NCBI GenBank assembly: GCA_018818235.1
Contig: JAHISE010000161.1
Span: 1 to 19,654 of the forward strand
Length of the DNA: 19,654 nucleotides
Origin: Patescibacteria group bacterium
GTDB taxonomy: Bacteria; Patescibacteriota; Gracilibacteria; Peribacterales; Peribacteraceae
Direction of reading: 5' to 3'
Shown here piece after piece: positions 14,059-19,612 of this stretch. Both the position numbers and the translations under genes were made by a program. Position 1 is the first letter of the stretch; each line of letters starts with the position of its first letter. The notes below the pieces were generated by a model. That model did no database searches. It saw nothing but the letters and a program-made list of their open reading frames with translations, and had not been told where the DNA came from.

Positions 14059-14098
14059 TACCCTTCTTTGTTTTTAGTCATATCCCCCTAAATCTATT

Positions 14099-14365
14099 AT
14101 GGACAAAATACAATCCTCTAAATCACAAGTATTTTTTCTTCTTGCAACTCTTGTTTGCGGCACAACATCTATTGCAGGTCTTGCCTCTCTTACAGCGCAA
14201 TGGATAGGGCCTCAAACACAGGAGGAGTATTATAGAGACGTTGCTTTACATGCAGCAGCAACTCAACCATCTAATTCTGGCATGTGGATTGGTTTCATTG
14301 TGCTTTTAGTGGTTGCAGCACTATCATTTTGTGCATATAAAATGCTCAGGAAAGCACACAAATAG
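14099..14365 (+). CDS. Small two-helix membrane protein, 88 aa
   Basis: Not recognised. An N-terminal hydrophobic segment (VFFLLATLVCGTTSIAGLAS, about 11-30) could be a signal peptide or a membrane anchor. A polar region (about 31-58) follows, then a second membrane helix (GMWIGFIVLLVVAALSFCAY, about 60-79) and a basic tail KMLRKAHK. Size and layout resemble small phage or secretion-pore proteins, but I see no diagnostic motif. No separate promoter is visible, so it is probably cotranscribed with the 119-aa gene. Confidence 0.6.
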   Translation: MDKIQSSKSQVFFLLATLVCGTTSIAGLASLTAQWIGPQTQEEYYRDVALHAAATQPSNSGMWIGFIVLLVVAALSFCAYKMLRKAHK

Positions 14366-14433
14366 GAATGTAAATACTTGCCAAAAAAATTTCAATGTCT
14401 ACAATTGGAGTAGTTCTTTATAGAATTATTTTT

Positions 14434-14439
14434 TATATT
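14434..14439 (+). promoter_or_regulatory. -10 box for the structured leader RNA
   Basis: TATATT lies six bases before the first stem of the folded RNA at 14445. The best -35 at 17 bp is poor (TAGTTC). Start of transcription is predicted near 14445. Confidence 0.35.
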
Positions 14440-14444
14440 CACTT

Positions 14445-14603
14445 GTGGCTGCCGAGGCCCTAACGGGCAGGAGAAAAAAAGAGCCACATAATCGTTCAGC
14501 GCCTTGCATAATGACGTGTGTATGGGGTCATAAAGTCTGAAGCAAAGAGGTTAACCCCGCGATGCAAGTGAGAGTTATTAACTCTCTTACTTGTGTCTTT
14601 TTT
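14445..14603 (+). ncRNA. Structured RNA or rep leader ending in a terminator
   Basis: About 159 nt with nested pairing and no credible reading frame. P1 is GTGGCT (14445-14450) with AGCCAC (14482-14487), enclosing a small GC hairpin GCCC/GGGC. P2 is CTTGCAT (14503-14509) with ATGCAAG (14562-14568), enclosing GGGGT (14524-14528) with ACCCC (14554-14558). The 3' end is a terminator that shares the bases AAG (14566-14568) with P2, so the two structures exclude each other, as in an attenuator. It sits directly upstream of the replication initiator frame. pT181-family plasmids control Rep by transcription attenuation in the leader, so copy-number control is my leading guess; a riboswitch or independent small RNA is possible. 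It matches no RNA family I recognise. Confidence 0.55.
14566..14603 (+). terminator. Intrinsic terminator upstream of rep
   Basis: GAGAGTT (14570-14576) pairs with AACTCTC (14580-14586) across a 3-base loop. An AAGT/ACTT extension is interrupted by two bulged T. Six T follow at 14598-14603. Confidence 0.65.
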
Positions 14604-15801
14604 GAATGATAGCAACGGCAATAATCTTAATACGGGGACTTACAGCCCCGCCGAAGCTGTGCCTGCAAGCGCAGGCGGGGCGCATAGACGCGGTGTAAGT
14701 AATACCGCGTCTGAAAAAGCCAGTAAATCCAAAGAAAATGTTATTGATAAGCTAAAAAAGCTCCTTCGGTTTGGTTTGGACTGGCTTACCGTAAATTTGA
14801 TGAGAATTGGCTCATCGGATTGTATTGCATTCTTGGATTCTGTATTTGCCCATTATGATCCTGAAGAAGTGTTTACAGGGGTACGAGATATTACTTGGAT
14901 AGGAACGGATCACAGATTTATTGTAAAATTTAGAAAATCAAAAGGTGATATATTCGCTTATTTTAAAGTCAACAATGACACGTTGATATGTGTTCATAAG
15001 ATTACATCAACTACTACCTTTCGTGGATTGTCTCAGTTTCAATATCGTCTTGAATTCTATGGAAGTATTTTTGCTTTGGATGATTTGGGAAACTTGTCCT
15101 TTGAAGATTATATTACTCCATTTATAAAAGAAGTAGATTCTGGTGTTTTACTTGCCATTGTTTCCGGAATCCATATTTGTGCAGATATAGAGAATGTAAC
15201 AACTGATTGGGTGGATAAAGGTATTAAACGTTTATCGAAAAAACTGAAAAAGGCAAGTTCACGAATTAACCAAGATCCAAAAACTGGTTTATATGAAACA
15301 GTTTATTTCGGAACAAAGAATAATGGAGCACGAGGTAAAAAGACTTCTGCTGATTGGTTTGTTCGTTCTTACGATAAGTTAAAAGAGATACGTGATAACG
15401 GGCATGAGAGATTGTATCCGACTTATCTAACCAAGGAATCAGTTACCCGCATTGAAGCAGTCTTTAACAGTGCTATATTTCGCAAGAATGAGGTTTCACT
15501 GAAACAATGCTTAAATCAGGGGTATCTTTTTGCTTTATTTTCAAAATTTCTTCGTAGCAAAGATGTTTGCTTTAGATCGGTAAAATTTATTGAATCAGAA
15601 TTGAAAAAAGGGCGTTTAGATGAAGTTGTAATTGAAAAACTTGTTAGAGAATCTGTGCCTCTTTCACAAGAGAAGAAAGTAAAAAGCCTGCAATCAAGAA
15701 TAAGAACAGTTGCAGGAGACTTTGGGATATCACAAGTCGAGTTTCTTGAAGAGTTACTTAAAGAAGCCAAAGGAGAATCTTCCGCATTGCTTGTATGGTG
15801 A
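14593..15801 (+). CDS. Rolling-circle replication initiator (Rep_trans/RstA-like)
   Basis: The 402-aa frame has the layout of the 'replication initiation factor' family (PF02486 type) found in small plasmids, filamentous phages and integrative elements. FGLDWLTVNL (about 60-68) is the usual domain start. ETVYFGTKNN (about 236) and WFVRSYDKLKE (about 256-266) match the conserved G-x-(K/R) and R-x-YDK blocks, with Tyr260 the likely nucleophile that nicks the origin. RIEAVF (about 281) follows. The start is uncertain: GTG 14593 and TTG 14602 lie in the terminator, and GTG 14659 lies among hairpins; the first 45 residues are low-complexity. The stop overlaps the 58-aa gene by 7 bases. With the recombinase it would let the element circularise and replicate. 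Confidence 0.72.
   Translation: MSFLNDSNGNNLNTGTYSPAEAVPASAGGAHRRGVSNTASEKASKSKENVIDKLKKLLRFGLDWLTVNLMRIGSSDCIAFLDSVFAHYDPEEVFTGVRDITWIGTDHRFIVKFRKSKGDIFAYFKVNNDTLICVHKITSTTTFRGLSQFQYRLEFYGSIFALDDLGNLSFEDYITPFIKEVDSGVLLAIVSGIHICADIENVTTDWVDKGIKRLSKKLKKASSRINQDPKTGLYETVYFGTKNNGARGKKTSADWFVRSYDKLKEIRDNGHERLYPTYLTKESVTRIEAVFNSAIFRKNEVSLKQCLNQGYLFALFSKFLRSKDVCFRSVKFIESELKKGRLDEVVIEKLVRESVPLSQEKKVKSLQSRIRTVAGDFGISQVEFLEELLKEAKGESSALLVW
14633..14712. repeat. Cluster of GC-rich inverted repeats, candidate replication origin
   Basis: Four perfect inverted repeats lie within 80 bases: CGGGG/CCCCG (14633-14637, 14646-14650), GCCCCGCC/GGCGGGGC (14645-14652, 14674-14681), GCCTGC/GCAGGC (14661-14666, 14671-14676) and AGACGCGGT/ACCGCGTCT (14686-14694, 14704-14712). 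They overlap the first codons of the Rep frame. Rolling-circle plasmids of the pT181 type carry the nick site in such a hairpin inside the 5' part of rep, so this is a double-strand-origin candidate. The exact nick site cannot be named. Confidence 0.5.
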
Positions 15802-15971
15802 GCTATAAAGACCAGCTACCGTATGTTTCACCTAAGCAATTGGAGGAATTCCGTGCAATTCTGAAAAAGAATTATGGTTTAGAGCCTTCTAAGGAAGAGG
15901 CGAGGGAAATGGCTACAAATTTACTACTCCACTACAGGACTCTTGGACGATTTATGAACAATTTTTCGTGA
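15795..15971 (+). CDS. 58-aa protein between rep and recombinase
   Basis: A small soluble helical protein beginning MVSYKDQLPYVSPKQLEEF and including a KKNYGLEPSKEEAREMA stretch. Its ATG overlaps the Rep stop by seven bases (ATGGTGA), so translation is likely coupled to Rep. The recombinase ATG follows 15 bases after its stop. I recall similar short EF...YG...EEA...A-pattern proteins directly before serine recombinases in CPR genomes, but cannot verify that here. A recombination-directionality (excision) factor would fit position and size. Experimental function unknown. Confidence 0.65.
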   Translation: MVSYKDQLPYVSPKQLEEFRAILKKNYGLEPSKEEAREMATNLLLHYRTLGRFMNNFS

Positions 15972-15986
15972 TACACTTATTCTCCT

Positions 15987-17552
15987 ATGACAAAAGCAAT
16001 TATCTTTTCTCGTGTTTCCACCAAAGAACAAGCTGAGGAGGGCTACTCTCTACAATCACAAGTAAAACTTTTACAGGAATACTCGGATAAACTGGGGTTT
16101 GATGTTGTGCAAAGATACATCGTCCCCGAATCAGCAAGAGGTACACAGGAAAGAACTTTGTTTAATGCCATGATGCAAGATTTAAAAAGATCAAAAGCAA
16201 AACTGCTCTTATGTGAGAAAGTGGATAGAATCACACGAAACTTTAAAGATGCTGTTTTGTTAAATGATTGGCTGGAAGAAGATGAGGAACGTCAGATTCA
16301 TTTTGTTAAACAGAGTCTTATTATTCACAAAAATTCAAAATCTAATGATAAATTCCAATGGGATATTCACTTGGTCATGGCTCGAAATTACAGTAACAAT
16401 CTTTCGGAAGAAGCATCTAAGGGATTATTGCAGAAAGCAGAAGAAGGATGGTGCCCTGCAAGTCAGAAGAAAGGTTATATGACCGTTGGTACTACTGGAA
16501 AGAAGGTGTGGGAAATTGACGATTCTGAGACCTCAGAAGCCCCGTACATACGCCGAGCATTCCAGCTCTATGATACTGGCGAACACACACTCCTGAGCCT
16601 TAGCAAACAGCTTTATGAGGAAGGCTGGAAAGCTCGGAACGATGGTGCAATAGGAAAGACAACACTCCACAAGCTTCTGACAGATTGTTTTTACTGTGGA
16701 GAATTCATGTGGAAAGGTAAGCGATATCTTAACGCCAAGCACAAGTCGTTAGTCTCAAAAGAGTTATTTGATAATGTTCAAGAGAAGTTAAATCGTAAAG
16801 TGGACGGCAAGTATCGTAAACACAATTTCCTCTTCAAGGGTTTGTGTAGCTGTGGCGAGTGTGGACGTACTGTTGTTGCACAGAAACAGAAAGAGCATTC
16901 GTACTACAGTTGTACTCGCCATAATACAAACTGTTCACAGCATAAGTATTTGAGAGAAGAGAAGCTTGAAAAGAAGATTATCAAGGTCCTAAAGGATTTG
17001 GAGTGTAAAGATAAAGATATGCTTGCATGGATTCGCAATACACTTAAAGAAAATCACAAGTATGAAGTAGAAGCCCGTACCAAGGAAATCAATTCATTAC
17101 ATCAAGAAGAAAAGAAGCTTCTAAAGCGTTTAGATAAATTGTATGAAGATAAAGTAGATGGCGAAATCACCAAGGAATTCTACAAGAGCAAGAGCGAGAA
17201 TTACTCAATGAAACTCCGCCAAGTACGTATAAATATGAAGAAACTTATAGAAGCTAATGAGAAATATATAAATCTTGGTTTAGCTATTTTCGAATTGGCT
17301 CAGGCAAGCGCAAAAGTCTATGAAATGTGCCCTACAGAAGCCGAAAAGCGAGAAGTGCTAAATACTGTATTTTTGAACATTAAAATTAAGGACGGAAACA
17401 TAGACCCAGATTACAAAAACGGACTTGAGCTAGTTGCTGCAAGAGCTAAAAATAACGATTGGCTGGGGAGGAGGGATTCGAACCCCCGAATGCTGGGACC
17501 AGAACCCAGTGCCTTACCACTTGGCGACTCCCCATTAATGACATCATCATAG
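15987..17552 (+). CDS. Large serine recombinase (site-specific integrase), second copy
   Basis: 521-aa serine integrase. The resolvase domain starts FSRVSTKEQAEEGYSLQSQ, with Arg9 and catalytic Ser11. A recombinase domain (about 160-265), a zinc ribbon (CSCGECGR about 287-294, with CTRHNTNC about 309-316) and a long Lys/Glu coiled-coil (about 350-425) follow. It is the last gene of the Rep/58-aa/recombinase operon. From DWLGRRDSNPR on, about 30 codons are the antisense of tRNA-Gln: the gene runs through its own attachment site, so the C-terminal tail depends on where the element is integrated. The natural protein core ends at about residue 490. It most likely inserted the island at the tRNA 3' end. 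Confidence 0.92.
   Translation: MTKAIIFSRVSTKEQAEEGYSLQSQVKLLQEYSDKLGFDVVQRYIVPESARGTQERTLFNAMMQDLKRSKAKLLLCEKVDRITRNFKDAVLLNDWLEEDEERQIHFVKQSLIIHKNSKSNDKFQWDIHLVMARNYSNNLSEEASKGLLQKAEEGWCPASQKKGYMTVGTTGKKVWEIDDSETSEAPYIRRAFQLYDTGEHTLLSLSKQLYEEGWKARNDGAIGKTTLHKLLTDCFYCGEFMWKGKRYLNAKHKSLVSKELFDNVQEKLNRKVDGKYRKHNFLFKGLCSCGECGRTVVAQKQKEHSYYSCTRHNTNCSQHKYLREEKLEKKIIKVLKDLECKDKDMLAWIRNTLKENHKYEVEARTKEINSLHQEEKKLLKRLDKLYEDKVDGEITKEFYKSKSENYSMKLRQVRINMKKLIEANEKYINLGLAIFELAQASAKVYEMCPTEAEKREVLNTVFLNIKIKDGNIDPDYKNGLELVAARAKNNDWLGRRDSNPRMLGPEPSALPLGDSPLMTSS
17458..17468 (+). other. Candidate attR core at tRNA-Gln 3' end
   Basis: ATTGGCTGGGG covers the last recombinase-derived bases and the CCA/acceptor end of the tRNA. 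The same 11 bases occur at 11158-11168 in the same orientation. Serine integrases need only a few identical core bases, so the length is adequate. Confidence 0.55.
17460..17534 (-). tRNA. tRNA-Gln (anticodon CTG), CCA encoded
   Basis: A 75-base cloverleaf on the minus strand. The acceptor stem TGGGGAG/CTCCCCA is perfect and followed by G-CCA. The D arm is GCC...GGC, the anticodon stem CTGGG/CCCAG encloses loop TTCTGGT with anticodon CTG, and the T arm GGGGG/CCCTC has loop TTCGAAT. The U1/A72 end and CTG anticodon indicate glutamine. The gene remains intact because the integrated element restores the 3' end. It overlaps the last 93 bases of the recombinase frame on the opposite strand. Confidence 0.97.
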
Positions 17553-17575
17553 CAATATTACCTGATAACAAACAA
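17546..17575 (-). promoter_or_regulatory. Candidate promoter of tRNA-Gln
   Basis: On the minus strand TTGTTT (17570-17575), an 18-bp spacer and TATGAT (17546-17551) precede the tRNA by 11 bases. An 8-bp inverted repeat ATCATCAT/ATGATGAT (17543-17550, 17580-17587) surrounds it. Confidence 0.4.
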
Positions 17576-17593
17576 TGGGATGATGATTATTTT

Positions 17594-17764
17594 TTTGACC
17601 TCACCCCCCAAACCCCCCTCTCCACACCGCTCCGCTTGCCACGTCAGTCGCGACTGACGTGGCTTGCCCACTGTGGAGAGGGGGGCTTACTCGAATTGAG
17701 TTTGCTACCTATGGCAGAGCTCCCCTCTCCTCCTCAGAGGAGAGGAGCCGGGGGTGAGGTCAAA
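17594..17764. repeat. 171-bp palindromic MITE-like repeat
   Basis: Perfect 15-bp terminal inverted repeats TTTGACCTCACCCCC (17594-17608, 17750-17764) enclose a stem of 14 bp (CCCCCCTCTCCACA 17613-17626 with 17672-17685). Inside that is a perfect 26-bp palindrome centred on TCGCGA (17638-17663), and near the right end a 9-bp hairpin (17724-17745). There is no coding capacity. It resembles the non-autonomous CCTCACCCCC-type repeats found in many bacteria. No transposase for it is in this window and no clear target duplication is visible. Confidence 0.8.
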
Positions 17765-17785
17765 CAAAAGAAAGATGAAATGCTG

Positions 17786-17791
17786 TATCAT
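17786..17791 (+). promoter_or_regulatory. -10 box of a probable leaderless promoter
   Basis: TATCAT, six bases, then ATG 17798. It argues for the 17798 start of the Smr gene over the in-frame ATG at 17780. Confidence 0.45.
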
Positions 17792-17797
17792 CCAAAT

Positions 17798-18052
17798 ATG
17801 TCCCGCCTCAAACTAGACCTCCACCCAATCTTCAACCAAGGAAAATCAATTTCCCAGGAACTTGGTCATGTTATAAATGAAGCTATTGAGAAGAAGATCA
17901 AGCTTGTGGAAATCATTCCCGGAAAAGGATCAGGACAACTCAGACGCAAAGTAATAAAGTTCCTCGACCAACCTCATATCAAATCAAAATATCATCGAAT
18001 AGAAATTGACGAGAAAAACCATGGTAGAATCTTTGTGCATTTTAAATTCTGA
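17798..18052 (+). CDS. Stand-alone Smr domain protein
   Basis: 84-aa small MutS-related (Smr) domain, a DNA/RNA-binding or nicking domain. RLKLDLHP (3-10) corresponds to the LDLHG motif and EIIPGKGSGQLRRKV (about 42-56) to HGxGxG. Pro replaces Gly after the first His, and Pro replaces the usual His before GKGSG, so catalytic ability may be altered. Length equals a single domain, common in small genomes. Start 17798 is chosen for the -10 box; a start at 17780 adds six residues. The larger frame reaching back to 17459 is tRNA antisense plus repeat. The stop overlaps the next gene's ATG by one base. Confidence 0.82.
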   Translation: MSRLKLDLHPIFNQGKSISQELGHVINEAIEKKIKLVEIIPGKGSGQLRRKVIKFLDQPHIKSKYHRIEIDEKNHGRIFVHFKF

Positions 18053-18213
18053 TGAAATCCCCCGCCCGCATCCTCATAGTAATCCTAATCATACTCGCAT
18101 CCATTGCGATGATTCGATTCATAAGCGGAGAAGATAACTGGATTTGTGATAATGGAGAGCGGGTGAAGCATGGAATCCCGTCTGGAACTCCTCCGGCTGA
18201 AGATTGTAAATGA
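18052..18213 (+). CDS. Small membrane-anchored protein with WIC...VKHG signature, 53 aa
   Basis: A hydrophobic N-terminal segment (ILIVILIILASIAMI, 7-21) is followed by a short outside-type domain EDNWICDNGERVKHGIPSG ending PPAEDCK. The pattern WxC..G.WVKHG.P....P...C is one I have met often in CPR proteins of unknown function. The two Cys (32 and 52) could form a disulfide outside the cell. The ATG overlaps the Smr stop (TGATG), indicating coupled translation. It is too short for automatic calling in many pipelines, but signature and overlap support it. Confidence 0.75.
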   Translation: MKSPARILIVILIILASIAMIRFISGEDNWICDNGERVKHGIPSGTPPAEDCK

Positions 18214-18240
18214 GGTATTCCCCTAAAAAATATTCCAGTA

Positions 18241-18246
18241 TAGAAT
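18241..18246 (+). promoter_or_regulatory. -10 box of a probable leaderless promoter
   Basis: TAGAAT (part of TATAGAAT) is followed by six bases and ATG 18253 of the MgtC-like gene. Confidence 0.4.
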
Positions 18247-18252
18247 GTAAAT

Positions 18253-18690
18253 ATGACTGAATTGAATATTATCCTGCCATTGTTTTTTAGAATAATGCTT
18301 GCCGGAGTACTTGGTGCGATGATCGGAGCAGAAAGAGATATAAGCCATAAGAATGCAGGTTTAAGAACCAGTAGCTTGATTGCAATCGGATCTTGCCTAT
18401 TTACAATTTTGTCTATCGAATCAACTGTAAACGGAGACAACTTTCGAATAGCTGCACAGATAGTATCCGGTGTTGGTTTTATTGGAGCAGGTGTTATGTT
18501 CAAATCTGAACATGCCGTAAGAGGTCTTACAACTGCAACCGAAATATGGCTGGTCGCCGCAATCGGAATGGCTGTCGGAATGGGTTTCGAGTTACTTGCT
18601 TTTATGGTTACTATATTTGCAATTGCAATCATTGTATTGCTTAAACCACTAAGCAGTTTTCTGGAAACTTTAGGAAAAAACGAGGAATAA
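18253..18690 (+). CDS. MgtC/SapB family membrane protein
   Basis: 145-aa integral membrane protein with four or five helices and the MgtC family core: LAGVLGAMIGAERD (about 17-30), the motif GLRTSSLIAIGSCLF (about 36-50) and VSGVGFIGAGVMF (about 71-83). Family members bind F1Fo ATP synthase or affect Mg2+ and acid stress, though the biochemical role is debated. The C-terminal soluble domain of Salmonella MgtC is absent; this is the short SapB-type form. The gene is monocistronic, with its own -10 box and terminator. Confidence 0.9.
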   Translation: MTELNIILPLFFRIMLAGVLGAMIGAERDISHKNAGLRTSSLIAIGSCLFTILSIESTVNGDNFRIAAQIVSGVGFIGAGVMFKSEHAVRGLTTATEIWLVAAIGMAVGMGFELLAFMVTIFAIAIIVLLKPLSSFLETLGKNEE

Positions 18691-18723
18691 TAACCGATTT
18701 ACATAATAAATCTCTGAACTGAC

Positions 18724-18748
18724 CCCCCCTAGGGGGGAGCCCTTTTTT
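18724..18748 (+). terminator. Intrinsic terminator after the MgtC-like gene
   Basis: A perfect 14-bp palindrome CCCCCCTAGGGGGG (18724-18737), then AGCCC and six T (18743-18748). Confidence 0.65.
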
Positions 18749-18839
18749 GCGCTTATTCTAGGGCTAAAATCGACCTTGCCAAAACTAAATATATTCAGGC
18801 TATTTTACTAATACTAAAACTCCGTAAAATGTGCCTCCT

Positions 18840-19367
18840 ATGCAATTTACATTTGAACGCAAATTCAACGGCAAAATAATCCGGAAAATTCTCTGTGATG
18901 ATAATTTCTGGTACGTTTTATCTGATGTCTTCAAAGCAATCGGAAAGGATGCAAATGATCGGGAAAAGCCGATTTGGAACAAAAAATGGCCGCAATACTG
19001 CCGCAGATTCATGATAAAAGACAGATACAAAAAAAATGAAAATGTGAACGCCCTTTGCGCACAGACAGATGGAATACTTGGTTGTTTTGGAATGGAGAGG
19101 ACAGAACCTATGAGGAAAATGTCGCGATGGCTTATTAAGGAGTGTGGGCGAGATATGGAATGGGCGGAAATGATGGAACATGCTCGCTCAGTTGCTGCAT
19201 GCGAAGATGAAGAAGAACGAATGTGGCTTGAGGAAGAATGGGAAAGGGATTTGGATCGCAAGCAAGACAAATGGCTTAATTCACTGGCACCGGAAGAGCT
19301 TAATGATTTACATGAATCTGAATCAGAAATTAAATCTGATGTACAAAATTCCCCATCATCAAAATGA
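18840..19367 (+). CDS. BRO-N-like protein with acidic helical C-terminus
   Basis: 175 aa from ATG 18840; a GTG at 18831 adds three residues. The N-terminal part FERKFNGKIIRKILCDDNFW followed by YVLSDVFKAIGK resembles the BRO/antirepressor N-terminal DNA-binding domain common in phages and mobile elements. From about residue 90 the protein changes to a Glu/Trp/Arg-rich helical stretch (CEDEEERMWLEEEWERDLD) that I do not recognise. The usual ANT or KilA-C domains are absent. The opposite-strand open frame of similar length is Ser/His-rich and implausible. The stop overlaps the next ATG (ATGA), so it may be the first gene of a short operon. Confidence 0.65.
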   Translation: MQFTFERKFNGKIIRKILCDDNFWYVLSDVFKAIGKDANDREKPIWNKKWPQYCRRFMIKDRYKKNENVNALCAQTDGILGCFGMERTEPMRKMSRWLIKECGRDMEWAEMMEHARSVAACEDEEERMWLEEEWERDLDRKQDKWLNSLAPEELNDLHESESEIKSDVQNSPSSK

Positions 19368-19591
19368 TTCTTTATGATCACATCAACGCCTGCATGACAA
19401 GCATGACAATCTTCGATTCACAAAAAGAGTTATCTCTGGAAGAAGAACGTGAGCATGTTCATTGCCACAGAGTAATTCCTTTTGAAAACAATAAATCGAA
19501 TGAAAATGAGCCTGATATACTGCTTTTAGTTAATAATTCCGAAAAATTCACTGTGCTTTTATTATGCAATCTCGTACTCCATAGCCATTAG
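19364..19591 (+). CDS. Hypothetical 75-aa protein coupled to BRO-N-like gene
   Basis: Not recognised. Its ATG shares the ATGA overlap with the upstream stop, the main argument that it is translated. It has a polar, Glu-rich middle (KELSLEEEREH) and a short hydrophobic C-terminal stretch FTVLLLCNLVL that could be a beta strand or weak membrane contact. No start signal of its own is seen. Confidence 0.45.
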   Translation: MILYDHINACMTSMTIFDSQKELSLEEEREHVHCHRVIPFENNKSNENEPDILLLVNNSEKFTVLLLCNLVLHSH

Positions 19592-19612
19592 AAATAGATT
19601 TGTTAATAATTA

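Larger units (their letters stand above)
11158..17468. mobile_element. Candidate 6.3-kb integrated element at tRNA-Gln
   Basis: The 11-mer ATTGGCTGGGG occurs at 11158-11168 and again at 17458-17468, where it spans the end of a serine recombinase reading frame and the 3' end of tRNA-Gln. The two copies are direct repeats 6300 bp apart and would be attL and attR. Between them are a DUF4238/SEC-C protein, three membrane proteins, a structured RNA, a rolling-circle initiator, a 58-aa protein and the recombinase next to attR. This is the usual content of an integrative element that replicates as a circle. No phage structural, Zot or conjugation gene is present. The left boundary is less sure than the right; 12496 is an alternative. 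Confidence 0.55.

Noticed and set aside
13699..17552. Complete filamentous prophage
   Set aside because: No Zot-type ATPase and no recognisable coat gene; only the Rep and small membrane proteins are suggestive.
17459..17797. Upstream extension of the Smr frame (MAGEEGFEPP...)
   Set aside because: This is the familiar antisense translation of a tRNA followed by the palindromic repeat, not protein sequence.
18800..19381. 193-aa minus-strand frame opposite the BRO-N-like gene
   Set aside because: Ser/His-rich shadow; the plus strand has the plausible DNA-binding N-terminus and coupled stop/start.
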